Assembly: GCA_036562765.1 (NCBI GenBank)
Contig: DATCJO010000063.1
Location: 62,001-126,000, forward strand
DNA from: JAAYFT01 sp036562765
Lineage (GTDB): Bacteria > Bacillota > Clostridia > Tissierellales > Tissierellaceae
Reading direction: 5' to 3'
DNA: 64,000 nucleotides
Shown here: piece by piece, positions 26,510 through 36,116 of the stretch
Layout: the number at the start of each line of letters is the position of its first letter
How positions within the stretch are numbered: the first letter of the stretch is position 1
Notes under the pieces: model-generated
Told to the model about the DNA's origin: nothing
Databases searched by the model: none
Seen by the model: the letters and a program-made list of their open reading frames with translations, nothing else
Made by a program: the position numbers and the translations under genes

Positions 26510-27463
26510 GTGAAAGCTCTTATAACTTACAAATATCAAGATGATGAAATGAAAAGCCTTAAAGATTTGGGTTATGAAATAATCTTTAAAGACGAACGAG
26601 ATTTTTCCTATTCAGACGAAATGAAGGATGTTGAAGTTTTAGTGTCTTTTGACCCTTCTGGTGATCTTTTCAGAAAACTTGATTTTAATTTATTTCCAAA
26701 ACTAAAATGGATACAACTGTTAAGTGCAGGTATAAATCAGCTCCCAGTGGACAAAGTGCTTGAAAGGAACATAATTGTTACAAATAATAGAGGTGGATAT
26801 AGCATACCAATAGCTGAATGGATAGTTTTAAAGGCACTAGAAATGTTAAAAAACAGCAAAGAATTCTACAAAAAACAAGAGGAAAAAATTTGGAAAATGG
26901 ACACTTCTTTGCTCGAACTCCATGGTAAAACAGTAGGTTTCTTAGGAACAGGCTCAATTGCCCAAGAAGCTGCAAAAAGGTTTGAACCTTTTGGAGTTAA
27001 AATAATAGGATTTAATAGGAGTGGTAGAAAAGCTGAATACTTCCATGAATGTTATCCAATAGATAAGATTTATCAAGAAATATCCCAATGCGATTTCTTT
27101 GTAATCGCTGCACCTTATACAAAAGAAACTCACCACCTCGTAGATGAAAAAGTATTTTCAAGCATGAAAGATGGAACTTATCTAATTAACATCGCAAGGG
27201 GCACCATAATTGACGAAAATGCCCTAATAGAAAATCTAAAATCAGGTAAAATCAAAAAAGCTGCACTAGATGTATTTGAAACAGAACCACTTCCTAAAGA
27301 CAGTCCTCTATGGAATATGGACAATGTAATTATTTCTCCTCATAATTCATGGGGCTCAGAAATGACTGGCAAAAGAAGATTTGAAATTACTTATAAGAAT
27401 ATGAAAAGGTATATAAATAATGAAGAGCTTATTAATGTCATTGATTTAAAGAAAGGCTATTAA
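26510..27463 (+). CDS. D-isomer specific 2-hydroxyacid dehydrogenase
   Basis: 317 aa from a GTG at 26510, which follows AAAGGGGGAATCGAA; the earlier TTG at 26477 has no such site. A Rossmann NAD(P) domain contains GFLGTGSIAQEAAKRF. The catalytic residues of the family are present: R in NIARGTIIDE, E in FETEPLP and H in SPHNSW. It interconverts a 2-oxoacid and a D-2-hydroxyacid, similar to hydroxypyruvate/glyoxylate reductases. Exact substrate cannot be told. It stands alone, divergent from the S41 protease. Confidence 0.92.
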   Translation: MKALITYKYQDDEMKSLKDLGYEIIFKDERDFSYSDEMKDVEVLVSFDPSGDLFRKLDFNLFPKLKWIQLLSAGINQLPVDKVLERNIIVTNNRGGYSIPIAEWIVLKALEMLKNSKEFYKKQEEKIWKMDTSLLELHGKTVGFLGTGSIAQEAAKRFEPFGVKIIGFNRSGRKAEYFHECYPIDKIYQEISQCDFFVIAAPYTKETHHLVDEKVFSSMKDGTYLINIARGTIIDENALIENLKSGKIKKAALDVFETEPLPKDSPLWNMDNVIISPHNSWGSEMTGKRRFEITYKNMKRYINNEELINVIDLKKGY

Positions 27464-27510
27464 AATTTTCTAATATTCTAAAATAAGTATTAATTATGAG
27501 GAAAAGTAAA

Positions 27511-27549
27511 GGGCTATTTCATAACTTTTGCTAAGTTATGAAATAGCCC
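27511..27549. terminator. Strong bidirectional terminator
   Basis: A perfect 17-bp stem: arms at 27511-27527 and 27533-27549 around loop TTGCT. It lies between the convergent dehydrogenase and glucosaminidase genes, with T-rich sequence on each side. Confidence 0.85.
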
Positions 27550-27553
27550 CATT

Positions 27554-29632
27554 TTAAATACCTAGCTTATCCAATTCATAAAGATTATAGCGCCTCATAA
27601 TATCTATTAATTTAATAGCATATTGCGAATCAGTTGCATAGCCACATCTCTTTAAAGCCCATGCCCCAAAATTACCATTAAACATGACATCTCTAAAGGG
27701 TTCATACCTGCTACTTGTCAATAATAAATTCTTATGGTCATTCCAGCTTTCTTCTACGCTATTGTATGCCCTGAATTCTGCATCAATGCGATATCTATTT
27801 CCATTATATTCTTCCCATGTGTTTGATATTACAGAACCAGCTGTTCCTTTTCCCTTTATTCCAAATAAGTTATAAGATAATTTGCCCGAATATTTATCAA
27901 CTGGAACGCTTTGCCCCCATCCAGTTTCAAGTATTGCTTGTGCAGTTTGCAATGCTGCAGACATTCCAGTTTTTTCCCATGAAGCTTTAGCAAGGTCTGA
28001 TGCTAATCCCATGAATTTATCTTTTTCTATTATTGGCATTGAACTATAGAGTTTGCCTAAATATATTTTAAATTGTATTTCTTCGCTCTCTAATGTTTTA
28101 TCTCCATATTTTGCTGTGGCTGTGATTTTCCAAATACCATTATCTCCAGGTGTAGGCGAAAATACTGCTGTACCATCACCAGAATTTAAAATCCTCGTAA
28201 TTCCTGTTTCAACATTTGTAAAGATGTATTTAACATCAGTTATATTCACATTACTTATAACTCCTAAATTTACATCATTAGTTACAACTTGATTTGGGCC
28301 AATTCCATTTAAAATGAGTTTTGGAGTGCCATCTACATATACAGTAATTTTTTCACTCTCAATAGTATTAAGCCTTGTATCCTTAACTCTTACAAATAGT
28401 TTTTTTACTCCAGTGTCTTCAGGTATTGGAAACCATTTGTAGCTTCCATATCCCATCTTTGCTAGAACCTTTTCTTCCCCAGTATTTGCATCTATAATAA
28501 CATATTCAGTTTCACTAACTTGAAAATTTCGTGAAGTTGATAATGTTACAGGTTTATCAATTGTCATCCCTTCTTTTACACCAGTAAGAGACAGCTTTTT
28601 AGGTACCTCTACTTTAACTGAAACAGATTCGCTTTCAAATGCTTGTCCATTATAATCATAAGCAATTACTTTCAATAAATAATTTCCATTATCCTCCCAC
28701 ATTGGAGACCAGTTGTATGTGCCATAAGGGTCCATTTCTGTGGTCAATGTTGTTTTATTATTATCTAAATTTATCATTGAATATTTTACATAATATGCTT
28801 CAAAATTCAAATCAGCAGATAAACTGGCTGTGCTAGTTACAATATAATTATCTGGTCCAATTAAGCGCACTTCTGGTTTAATATTTACATTAACATAAAC
28901 TGAATCTCCTGCAATGAAATTTCCATTTTCATTATATACTGCAGCAACTATTACTTTTTCACCATTATCATTTAAGCTTGGCAGCCATATATATTTCTTA
29001 GTAATATCATTGCCTCTTCCGATTATGAAACCTTTAGCATTACTTGGGTCCAATAAAAGATATTTTATCTCTTTAGCGTTTTCAATTTCACTACCTAAAC
29101 TTACCTGTAATTCTGTTTTCCCTGTTATAGTCTGTCCATTTGATAATGATGTTATCTTTATATCATAAAAAGGTTCAATTTCAGCTTTTTCTCTTGAATT
29201 AATATAAACAGTTCTATTTTTTTCATCCCAATTAACGACTACGCCAAGCCCACTGCTTACTAATCGAAGAGGGACATAGGTCCTGTCACTGACAATTTTA
29301 GGAGATACATCTGATAAGATAAACCTTCTTTCCTTATCCCTTAATTCTACTAACCTACTATTTATTCTTAACAATATTGCAGTATCCCCTTTTATAATTT
29401 CAACGGTTCTATCCTTTTCATTCCAAATAACTTTCGCACCTAACTCTTCACTAATTACACGAATAGGCACCATCGTTCTTCCATTTTCTATAAAAGGGGA
29501 TACTGAAGAATCGATTGTTTTCCCATCAATATTGATTTGTATCTCGCTTGAAGCCAAAACTTTAATTTGAATATATTTAATCAATATTATAGATATTATA
29601 AATATAATCAAAATTAATGATTTCTTCTTCAT
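27554..29632 (-). CDS. Secreted endo-beta-N-acetylglucosaminidase with copper-amine-oxidase-N-like and Ig-like repeats
   Basis: 692 aa. A signal peptide/anchor covers ~4-26. Residues ~30-150 hold two copper-amine-oxidase-N-like units (MVPIRVISEELGAKVIWN; YVPLRLVSSGLGVVVNWD), common in clostridial wall proteins. Residues ~155-530 are four ~95-aa Ig-like repeats with recurring WxPxxxDxG ends. Residues ~545-692 are a glucosaminidase (LYZ2-like) domain with catalytic E in ILETGWGQ and the later YNLFGIKG. It should cleave peptidoglycan glycan strands outside the cell. It lies 30 bases after the L,D-transpeptidase gene. Confidence 0.9.
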   Translation of the reverse strand: MKKKSLILIIFIISIILIKYIQIKVLASSEIQINIDGKTIDSSVSPFIENGRTMVPIRVISEELGAKVIWNEKDRTVEIIKGDTAILLRINSRLVELRDKERRFILSDVSPKIVSDRTYVPLRLVSSGLGVVVNWDEKNRTVYINSREKAEIEPFYDIKITSLSNGQTITGKTELQVSLGSEIENAKEIKYLLLDPSNAKGFIIGRGNDITKKYIWLPSLNDNGEKVIVAAVYNENGNFIAGDSVYVNVNIKPEVRLIGPDNYIVTSTASLSADLNFEAYYVKYSMINLDNNKTTLTTEMDPYGTYNWSPMWEDNGNYLLKVIAYDYNGQAFESESVSVKVEVPKKLSLTGVKEGMTIDKPVTLSTSRNFQVSETEYVIIDANTGEEKVLAKMGYGSYKWFPIPEDTGVKKLFVRVKDTRLNTIESEKITVYVDGTPKLILNGIGPNQVVTNDVNLGVISNVNITDVKYIFTNVETGITRILNSGDGTAVFSPTPGDNGIWKITATAKYGDKTLESEEIQFKIYLGKLYSSMPIIEKDKFMGLASDLAKASWEKTGMSAALQTAQAILETGWGQSVPVDKYSGKLSYNLFGIKGKGTAGSVISNTWEEYNGNRYRIDAEFRAYNSVEESWNDHKNLLLTSSRYEPFRDVMFNGNFGAWALKRCGYATDSQYAIKLIDIMRRYNLYELDKLGI

Positions 29633-29662
29633 TTGTAATTCCCTTCCCTTCTACCATTTATT

Positions 29663-30691
29663 TTATTTTACTATATGTTGCACCTCACTGTCTACATTCG
29701 TAACCATATTGTAACCAAACACTATTCCTAATTCTTTCAAAGTATTCTCAGTTCCTATCCATACCGGTGTCCCAACTGAAATCAGATCAAAGAGTTCTTC
29801 CACATCATCATTAAACATCCTAATACATCCTAAAGAAATATACTTCCCAATGCTGCTTTTGTCTGAATTCCCATGAATTCCGTATTTCCGTCCTCCACCT
29901 ATGCTTAACCCCATCCATCTGCTGCCTAATGGATTTCTGGGATCTCCTCCCTTTATTGGCTTAGATATTCCTGCACCACCCCAATATGGATTTATAACTT
30001 TATTTACAACAGTAAATTTACCTTCAGGAGTATACTTTATATCTTTTCCAGTTGCAACAGGATATCTTTTAATTAATTGTTTATTATTAAGGTGGTACAA
30101 TGTATTGTTATCTTTATTGATAACTATAAAGTTCCCTTCTGGTATCAAACTATCTATGATAAAAATCAAATCTAACTTTGGTATTACTATTTTGTTTATC
30201 TCCATGTCTTCGTTTATCTTAGTAAAGGTATTCTTCCCTACTATTCCGTCGGGTATTAACCCGTTTTTACTCTGATAATCTATTACTACTTCTTTAGTCC
30301 TTTTATCAAAATAATAGCTTTCATTTAGCCCTTCATAGCCCTTAACAATAAAAAACTTTTTAAGCCTTAATACTTCTTCGCTTATTATTCCTTCCCTAAG
30401 CATTAATCCTTCTACATTGAATTTTACAATTATAATCTCTTCAGTTTCTTCTGCATCCTCATAAAATTCTACCTCAGTATTCTGTTCTAATTCATTTAAT
30501 TCATTTAATTCATTAAGTTCATCTAGTTCACCAATAGTATCCTCATCTGGATTTTCTTCATCATCTAATACATTATCTAGTTCTTCAAAAATTTCAAAAT
30601 TACTGCTTGTAGGCTGGCTAGCAAGCAAGCTGCTGGCTTGACAAAATATGCTTAAAATCATCAATACTACTGCAATGATAAAATACTTCAT
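29663..30691 (-). CDS. L,D-transpeptidase (YkuD) with peptidoglycan-binding domain
   Basis: 342 aa. Signal peptide ~1-25, an acidic low-complexity linker ~35-85 with repeated NEL triplets (57-71), a PG-binding type 1 domain ~95-160 (YFDKRTKEVVIDYQ, LIPDGIVGKNT) and a YkuD catalytic domain ~187-312. The catalytic motif is H273 ... C289 in SLGCIRM. It forms 3-3 peptide crosslinks that resist most beta-lactams, or attaches proteins to the wall. It is first in an operon with the glucosaminidase, a pairing that joins wall cutting with wall crosslinking. Confidence 0.94.
   Translation of the reverse strand: MKYFIIAVVLMILSIFCQASSLLASQPTSSNFEIFEELDNVLDDEENPDEDTIGELDELNELNELNELEQNTEVEFYEDAEETEEIIIVKFNVEGLMLREGIISEEVLRLKKFFIVKGYEGLNESYYFDKRTKEVVIDYQSKNGLIPDGIVGKNTFTKINEDMEINKIVIPKLDLIFIIDSLIPEGNFIVINKDNNTLYHLNNKQLIKRYPVATGKDIKYTPEGKFTVVNKVINPYWGGAGISKPIKGGDPRNPLGSRWMGLSIGGGRKYGIHGNSDKSSIGKYISLGCIRMFNDDVEELFDLISVGTPVWIGTENTLKELGIVFGYNMVTNVDSEVQHIVK
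30489..30533. repeat. 9-bp tandem repeat inside the L,D-transpeptidase gene
   Basis: Five consecutive 9-base units close to AATTCATTT on the plus strand (two exact, three degenerate) encode the repeated Asn-Glu-Leu acidic linker. Copy number may vary between strains by slippage without shifting frame. Confidence 0.7.
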
Positions 30692-30829
30692 TCCCTATTC
30701 CTTCCTCCAAACTCCATTTTTATTTCATAAATATGTTGTATTTTTTTAAAAATTTACTATAGAATATTTATTCAAGATAAAACTAAAATATTAATATAAA
30801 CTGAAGTATAAAAATGTGAGGGAAACTAT

Positions 30830-31942
30830 ATGAAAAAAAGAGTAATTTTGGGAATGAGCGGTGGAGTCGATTCTTCTGTCTCTGCCCTGTTGCTTAAAGA
30901 AGCTGGATATGAAGTAATAGGCCTTTTTATGAAAAATTGGTCTGAAAAGGACGAATTTGGAGTATGTACTGCAACACAGGATGCAGAAGACGCAAGAAGA
31001 GTTGCAGAACAATTGGACATTCCATTTTATACCATAAATTTTGAGAAGGAATATTGGAATAGGGTATTTACTTACTTTTTAAATGAATACAAAAAAGGAA
31101 GGACTCCAAATCCTGATGTTATGTGTAATCAAGAAATTAAATTCAATGCTTTTTTAGATTATGCACTTAAATTAGAAGCTGATTATATAGCCATGGGACA
31201 CTACGCCCAAGTAGAAAAACGAAATGGTAAATACTACCTTCTAAGAGGAAAGGATAAAAATAAGGATCAAAGTTATTTTTTATCACGAATTGGTCAAAGG
31301 GCCCTATCAAAAACATTATTTCCAGTTGGTCATTTAGAGAAAAGAGAAGTGAGGGAAATAGCAGAAAAGTATAATCTTTATACAGCAAAGAAAAAGGATT
31401 CTACTGGAATATGTTTCATTGGAGAAAGGGATTTTGATGAATTCTTAGACAGATATTTACTAGCAAAAGAAGGAGATATACTTAGTGTTGATGGACAATA
31501 TTTAGGGAAACACAAAGGGCTTATTCACTATACCCTTGGTCAAAGAAAAGGAATAGGTATAGGTGGAATAGGCACAGGAGAGCCTTGGTTTGTAGCTGGA
31601 AAGGATTTAAAAAATAACATACTTTATGTTGCACAGGGAGAAAACCATCCTGCCTTGTATTCAATATCTTTAATTAGTGAAGAGCCATCATGGATATTAG
31701 ATGAACCTCCAAAAATGCCTTTGGAATGTACAGCAAAATTCAGGTACAGACAAAAAGATATACCAGTAATTGTTAATATGCTTAATAATGGCAATCTTCA
31801 CATACAGTATAAGGAGCCAGTAAAGGCAGTAACCCCTGGACAAGTAGTTGTCCTATATAAAGGAGAAGTTTGCCTAGGTGGTTCAATAATAAAATCCCTT
31901 GAACCTTTGGACAAAAAATACCAATATTTACACAACCATTAA
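30830..31942 (+). CDS. mnmA: tRNA-specific 2-thiouridylase MnmA
   Basis: 370 aa, the usual length. It adds sulfur to uridine-34 of tRNA-Lys, -Glu and -Gln, using ATP and a persulfide donor. The PP-loop GMSGGVDSSV lies at 8-17; the catalytic cysteines are C99 (PDVMCNQEIKF) and C195 (TGICFIGERDF). The start follows GTGAGGGAAACTAT. In many Firmicutes a dedicated cysteine desulfurase is adjacent; here none is, though sufS is elsewhere in the window. It appears monocistronic. Confidence 0.97.
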   Translation: MKKRVILGMSGGVDSSVSALLLKEAGYEVIGLFMKNWSEKDEFGVCTATQDAEDARRVAEQLDIPFYTINFEKEYWNRVFTYFLNEYKKGRTPNPDVMCNQEIKFNAFLDYALKLEADYIAMGHYAQVEKRNGKYYLLRGKDKNKDQSYFLSRIGQRALSKTLFPVGHLEKREVREIAEKYNLYTAKKKDSTGICFIGERDFDEFLDRYLLAKEGDILSVDGQYLGKHKGLIHYTLGQRKGIGIGGIGTGEPWFVAGKDLKNNILYVAQGENHPALYSISLISEEPSWILDEPPKMPLECTAKFRYRQKDIPVIVNMLNNGNLHIQYKEPVKAVTPGQVVVLYKGEVCLGGSIIKSLEPLDKKYQYLHNH

Positions 31943-32087
31943 TTTTCATTGGAAAAAAGGCATTTTGTTGAATTGTTTAATTTTTTTAATAATTCTTGAG
32001 ACTATTGATGTATTGAAAATATGCTTTAACTATTATAAACTTTAATTACCTTTTTTATAGATTTATTAACTAAAAGGGGGATTTAAA

Positions 32088-33503
32088 ATGGAAAAAAGAA
32101 GAAAAAAAGCAACGATTGGTCATGCTTTAATTCCAATTATTGTACTAATATTTGCCCTGTCAATTTCAATAATATTTATTAAAGCAGACCCACATATTCC
32201 ATTAATAATAGGAATTATAGCTGCATCTCTTGTTGGAATCTTCATGTTAGGATACTCATGGGAAGACATTGAAAAAGGTGCAATTGAAACGATTCAACTT
32301 TCAATGCAAGCAGTGCTTATACTAATGACAATAGGAACATTAATTGGGACATGGATACTTAGTGGAACAGTACCTGCAATGATTTATTACGGATTAAAGA
32401 TTCTTTCCCCAAGTATTTTCCTAGTAGCTACTATGATAATATGCTCTATCGTATCAATAGCAACAGGAAGTTCATGGACAACAGCAGGAACAATTGGGGT
32501 TGCACTTATGGGCGTTGGACAGGGATTAGGAATTCCAGCTCCTATTATAGCAGGATGTATAATTTCTGGAGCATATTTTGGAGACAAGATTTCACCCTTA
32601 TCTGATACTACTAATTTAGCACCTGCAATGGCTGGTTGTACTTTGTTTGAACACATTAGATATATGTTCTACACCACAATTCCAAGCTACTTGATAGCAA
32701 TAATATTATATGGAATAATTGGTGCGAAGTATGCTGGACAGGCATTAGATACTCAAAACATAGATTTAATTTTAAATGCAATTTCAAGTAATTTCAACAT
32801 TTCGCCATTATTAATACTTCCTCCTATAATAGTAATAATATTAGTTATACTTAAAATCCCTGCTTTACCTGGACTTATTTGCGGTACCATCTTAGGTGGC
32901 ATATTTGCTGCAGTATTCCAAGGTGCTGGAATTGGAGATATAATAGATGCTGCTCATTATGGAGTAATAACTGAAACTGGAATAACAATGGTTGATGAAC
33001 TTTTAAGCGGTGGTGGCTTAGATAACATGATGTGGACAGTCTCACTGATATTACTTGCCATGACCTTTGGTGGCATTATGGAAAGGACTGGAATGCTACA
33101 AGCTGTAGGTAATGCAATCTTAAAACTTGCTAATAATACAGGTTCACTGGTTACTGCTACAATATTAACAAGTATTGCAATCAATTTATTAGCTGCAGAT
33201 CAGTATTTGGCTATAGTAATTTCTGGAAGAATGTACAAAAAGGTTTACGACGAAAGAGGATTGGAACCAAGGCTTTTGTCTAGAACTTTGGAAGATGCTG
33301 GGACTTTAACATCACCACTTGTTCCTTGGAATACTTGTGGCGCATTTATGAAATCAGCATTAGGAATATCAGCTTTTCAATACGCTCCTTTTGCATTCTT
33401 AAATTTAATTAATCCAATTATTGCAATTATCTATGGATTTACTGGATTCAGCATTAAGCAAAGTAAAAAACAAGTTACAAATATGAATTTAGATACTAAT
33501 TAA
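32088..33503 (+). CDS. nhaC: Na+/H+ antiporter, NhaC family
   Basis: 471 aa with about twelve membrane helices. Family segments include ATGSSWTTAGTIGVALMGVG, ISGAYFGDKISPLSDTTNLAPA and EDAGTLTSPLVPWNTCGAFM, the latter with conserved polar residues in the ion path. It exchanges Na+ for H+ and should set the sodium gradient and internal pH. The start follows AAAAGGGGGATTTAAA. With the Nqr-like complex and the SNF symporter it points to sodium-based energetics. Specificity (Na+ versus organic anion exchange as in some relatives) is inferred. Confidence 0.92.
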   Translation: MEKRRKKATIGHALIPIIVLIFALSISIIFIKADPHIPLIIGIIAASLVGIFMLGYSWEDIEKGAIETIQLSMQAVLILMTIGTLIGTWILSGTVPAMIYYGLKILSPSIFLVATMIICSIVSIATGSSWTTAGTIGVALMGVGQGLGIPAPIIAGCIISGAYFGDKISPLSDTTNLAPAMAGCTLFEHIRYMFYTTIPSYLIAIILYGIIGAKYAGQALDTQNIDLILNAISSNFNISPLLILPPIIVIILVILKIPALPGLICGTILGGIFAAVFQGAGIGDIIDAAHYGVITETGITMVDELLSGGGLDNMMWTVSLILLAMTFGGIMERTGMLQAVGNAILKLANNTGSLVTATILTSIAINLLAADQYLAIVISGRMYKKVYDERGLEPRLLSRTLEDAGTLTSPLVPWNTCGAFMKSALGISAFQYAPFAFLNLINPIIAIIYGFTGFSIKQSKKQVTNMNLDTN

Positions 33504-33524
33504 AATTTATAACTTTCATATTTA

Positions 33525-33554
33525 AAGGACATTAAGAATCCTCTTAATGTCCTT
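33525..33554 (+). terminator. Terminator after nhaC
   Basis: Arms AAGGACATTAAGA (33525-33537) and TCTTAATGTCCTT (33542-33554) form a 13-bp stem, followed by ATTTTTTT. It also lies at the 3' end of the convergent rtcB. Confidence 0.9.
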
Positions 33555-33566
33555 ATTTTTTTCCAA

Positions 33567-34676
33567 TTAACTTGCTTTAAAATTATAGATGGGTTTAATA
33601 ATTTTTATTATATCTACAGTATCCTTAATATTCTCAATTATTTCTTCCATGGATTTATACGCAAAGGGCGCTTCATCTAAGGTATGCTTATTTATTGAGG
33701 TAGAATAAATCCCCTCCATACTCTTTTTGAACTTTTCTAATGTCAGCTCATCTTTAGCCATGTTTCTGCTCATGATTCTTCCTGCTCCATGAGGTGCAGA
33801 ATAATTCCAGTCAGGATTCCCTTTACCAACAGCTATTATAGAACCATCTCTCATATTTATAGGAATTATCACTTTTTCACCTTTATAAGCAGATATGGCA
33901 CCTTTTCTAATTATATTATCCCGAAAATCAATGTAGTTGTGCACTGTTTCAAAATAATTAAATTCATCTAAAGTTTTCTTCAGTAAAGATGTGATTATTA
34001 TTTCAGCGATTGTTTTCCTGTTAAGGCTCGCATATTCTTGACAAATTTTCATATCATGTAGATATTTTTCTCTATATGCTCCAGTTAAAAAGCACAAGTC
34101 TTTAGGATATTTAGTCTTTGATCCTTCACTACATAGATTAACTGCCATTTTTTGATAGATTTCCGCCACCTGCTTTCCAAGGTTTCTGCTGCCTGAATGG
34201 ATAGTCAAATACTTGTTGTTATTTTCATCTACATCTACTTCTATAAAGTGGTTTCCTCCACCTAAAGTTCCTATACTCCTTCTCAACCTTTTTATTTCCT
34301 TTAAATTCCTATAGCAGTATAATTCCTCCAACTTGTCAAACTTGCACTTTTCATTATTATGTACTTTGTTTCCAGCTGGGATTTTATTATAAATTATTTC
34401 ATCTAAAGTTTGAAAATCTATTTTAATATTGCCCAACTCAACTGTTAGAATTCCACATCCTATATCTACACCAACAATATTGGGTATTACTTTGTTTCCC
34501 ATATCTGCAGTAAAACCTATTACGCAACCAACTCCCTGATGAACATCTGGCATTATGCGAATCCTTGTCCCTTCAATAAAGTCTTGATTCAGCAATTTAA
34601 TAATCTGCTCTTTGGCTCCGCTCTCAATATTATCTGTAAAAACCTTAGCAGTTCCATAAGTACCTTTTAATTCCAT
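33567..34676 (-). CDS. rtcB: RtcB family RNA ligase
   Basis: 369 aa from the ATG at 34676, preceded by GGAGGTGGGTCT. RtcB joins RNA ends with 2',3'-cyclic phosphate (or 3'-phosphate) and 5'-OH, using GTP and Mn2+. Metal ligands are visible: C74 (VDIGCG), H143 (GGGNHFIE), H160 (TIHSGSR) and H246 (ETVHNYID). The guanylated histidine is H296 in SAPHGAGR. It is shorter than E. coli RtcB (408 aa) and like the compact bacterial forms. Neither an archease gene nor rtcA/rtcR is nearby. Its RNA target is unknown. Confidence 0.93.
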   Translation of the reverse strand: MELKGTYGTAKVFTDNIESGAKEQIIKLLNQDFIEGTRIRIMPDVHQGVGCVIGFTADMGNKVIPNIVGVDIGCGILTVELGNIKIDFQTLDEIIYNKIPAGNKVHNNEKCKFDKLEELYCYRNLKEIKRLRRSIGTLGGGNHFIEVDVDENNNKYLTIHSGSRNLGKQVAEIYQKMAVNLCSEGSKTKYPKDLCFLTGAYREKYLHDMKICQEYASLNRKTIAEIIITSLLKKTLDEFNYFETVHNYIDFRDNIIRKGAISAYKGEKVIIPINMRDGSIIAVGKGNPDWNYSAPHGAGRIMSRNMAKDELTLEKFKKSMEGIYSTSINKHTLDEAPFAYKSMEEIIENIKDTVDIIKIIKPIYNFKAS

Positions 34677-35018
34677 AGACCCACCTCCTTCCACTGATTT
34701 ACATATACTTCTCTTAAAGTAAAAATTATCATAATTTAAATCAATACTTTATATTACAAAATATCTTAATATATTAAATCTTATCTTTTTAGAATTAATA
34801 TCGTCAACACATTCTACATTATAAAAATCCCTTGTATTCTTTATATAACTCAATATAAAAACACAGCAGTGATTTTAAACACATCTCTATTGCTTTCATC
34901 CGTATTATTCTGTTGGCAAAAAAGATTTTACTTTTTATTCATATATTGTCAACAAGTATAGTAATAAAAATTAACTACAAAAATGGGCATAAAAAAAAGG
35001 ACACTTTCGTGTCCTTTT
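34677..35018. other. AT-rich intergenic region
   Basis: 342 bases between rtcB and the SDR gene. Apart from the rtcB ribosome site and the SDR terminator at the far end no gene, RNA or convincing promoter was seen. Confidence 0.5.
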
Positions 35019-35020
35019 TT
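34993..35020 (-). terminator. Terminator after the SDR gene
   Basis: Arms AAAAAAGGACAC (34993-35004) and GTGTCCTTTTTT (35009-35020) form a stem with a TTTC loop. A T-run follows on the minus strand. Confidence 0.9.
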
Positions 35021-35777
35021 ATACTGCTGTATATCCTCCATCTACAGGTATTATTGCACCTGTAACATATGATGCTTCATCACTAGCCAAGAAAATAGCT
35101 GCTGCATTTAATTCGCCTTCTCGTCCATACCTTCCCAAAGGTACTGTTGCCTTCATATAATTAGTAAATTCTTCTGTTCTTAATACATCTCTTGTTAACT
35201 CAGTTTCAAAATATCCAGGGCAAATTGCATTACATGTTATATTGTATTTTGCCAACTCAGCAGCAACTGCTCTTGTAAAGTTCACAACTCCACCTTTTGA
35301 TGAATGATATGCTACTGTATCAATGGCAGTATTTCCTACTAAACCATACATTGACGCAATATTAATTATTCTTCCATATTTTCTTTCAACCATATATTTA
35401 GCAAATGCTCTTGTTACTTTAAATACACTTGTTAAATCAGTTTCTATAGTAAAATCCCATTCTTCATCTGTCATATTAATTACACCAGCATTTGCTGATG
35501 AACCTGCATTGTTTATTAATATATCAACTTTATTAAATTCTTTAATAACTTGTTCTGCAGCAGCATTTATTTGCTCAGTATTAGTTACATCACATACAAT
35601 TGGTAAACATCTTACTCCCATAGCCCTTATTTCTTCTGCAACCTTTTCAAGCTTTTCCTTTCTTCTAGCTAATATTGCCAAATCTGCACCTTGTCCTGCA
35701 AGTCCCTTAGCCATTTGAACACCTAGTCCTGATGACGCACCTGTTATTACTGCTACTCTCCCTCTTAAATCAAACAT
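35019..35777 (-). CDS. Short-chain dehydrogenase/reductase (gluconate 5-dehydrogenase-like)
   Basis: 252 aa from the ATG at 35777, seven bases after GGGGG. Classical SDR: cofactor motif TGASSGLG, NNAG, catalytic serine in IINIASMYG, and Y-x3-K in YHSSKGG. The C-terminal SDEASYVTGAIIPVDGGYT is typical. Overall wording is closest to gluconate 5-dehydrogenase or 3-oxoacyl-ACP reductase-type enzymes, but no sugar-acid genes are nearby. Substrate is uncertain. It is a single gene with a clear promoter and terminator. Confidence 0.88.
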   Translation of the reverse strand: MFDLRGRVAVITGASSGLGVQMAKGLAGQGADLAILARRKEKLEKVAEEIRAMGVRCLPIVCDVTNTEQINAAAEQVIKEFNKVDILINNAGSSANAGVINMTDEEWDFTIETDLTSVFKVTRAFAKYMVERKYGRIINIASMYGLVGNTAIDTVAYHSSKGGVVNFTRAVAAELAKYNITCNAICPGYFETELTRDVLRTEEFTNYMKATVPLGRYGREGELNAAAIFLASDEASYVTGAIIPVDGGYTAV

Positions 35778-35848
35778 TTTGTTACCCCCTATCATAATAA
35801 TTTTTGTATTTTTTTGCCAATTAGTTTGTTATTTATTTAACTATTTAT

Positions 35849-35877
35849 AATATACCAAATTCTGTCTTACATTTCAA
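35849..35877 (-). promoter_or_regulatory. Promoter of the SDR gene
   Basis: Minus strand -35 TTGAAA (35872-35877), 17-base spacer, -10 TATATT (35849-35854), about 70 bases before the start codon. Confidence 0.7.
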
Positions 35878-36114
35878 CAAAAATATATAAAAATTATAAT
35901 TTTTTTATTTTAATAACATATTTTCATATTTTATCAAAAAATACGACTTCAAATGGACAATTTGATATCAACTGAATTATACCTTATCATGCTCTTTAAT
36001 TTAATAGTGGGCAATTCTATTTGGTATAATTTAATAATCTGAAATTTCTGCCACATTAGGCTATCTTCTCAACGATATTTTGATATAAAAAAACATGGAG
36101 CAAACCCCATGTTT
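35878..36114. other. AT-rich intergenic region with a weak inverted repeat
   Basis: Upstream of the SDR promoter no gene is seen. AATTATACC (35975-35983) and GGTATAATT (36023-36031) form 9-bp arms 39 bases apart. This is of uncertain meaning in AT-rich DNA. Confidence 0.35.
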
Positions 36115-36116
36115 TT
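36089..36116 (-). terminator. Terminator after the ABC-2 operon
   Basis: AAAAACATGG (36089-36098) pairs with CCATGTTTTT (36107-36116), overlapping the permease stop codon. Confidence 0.75.
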
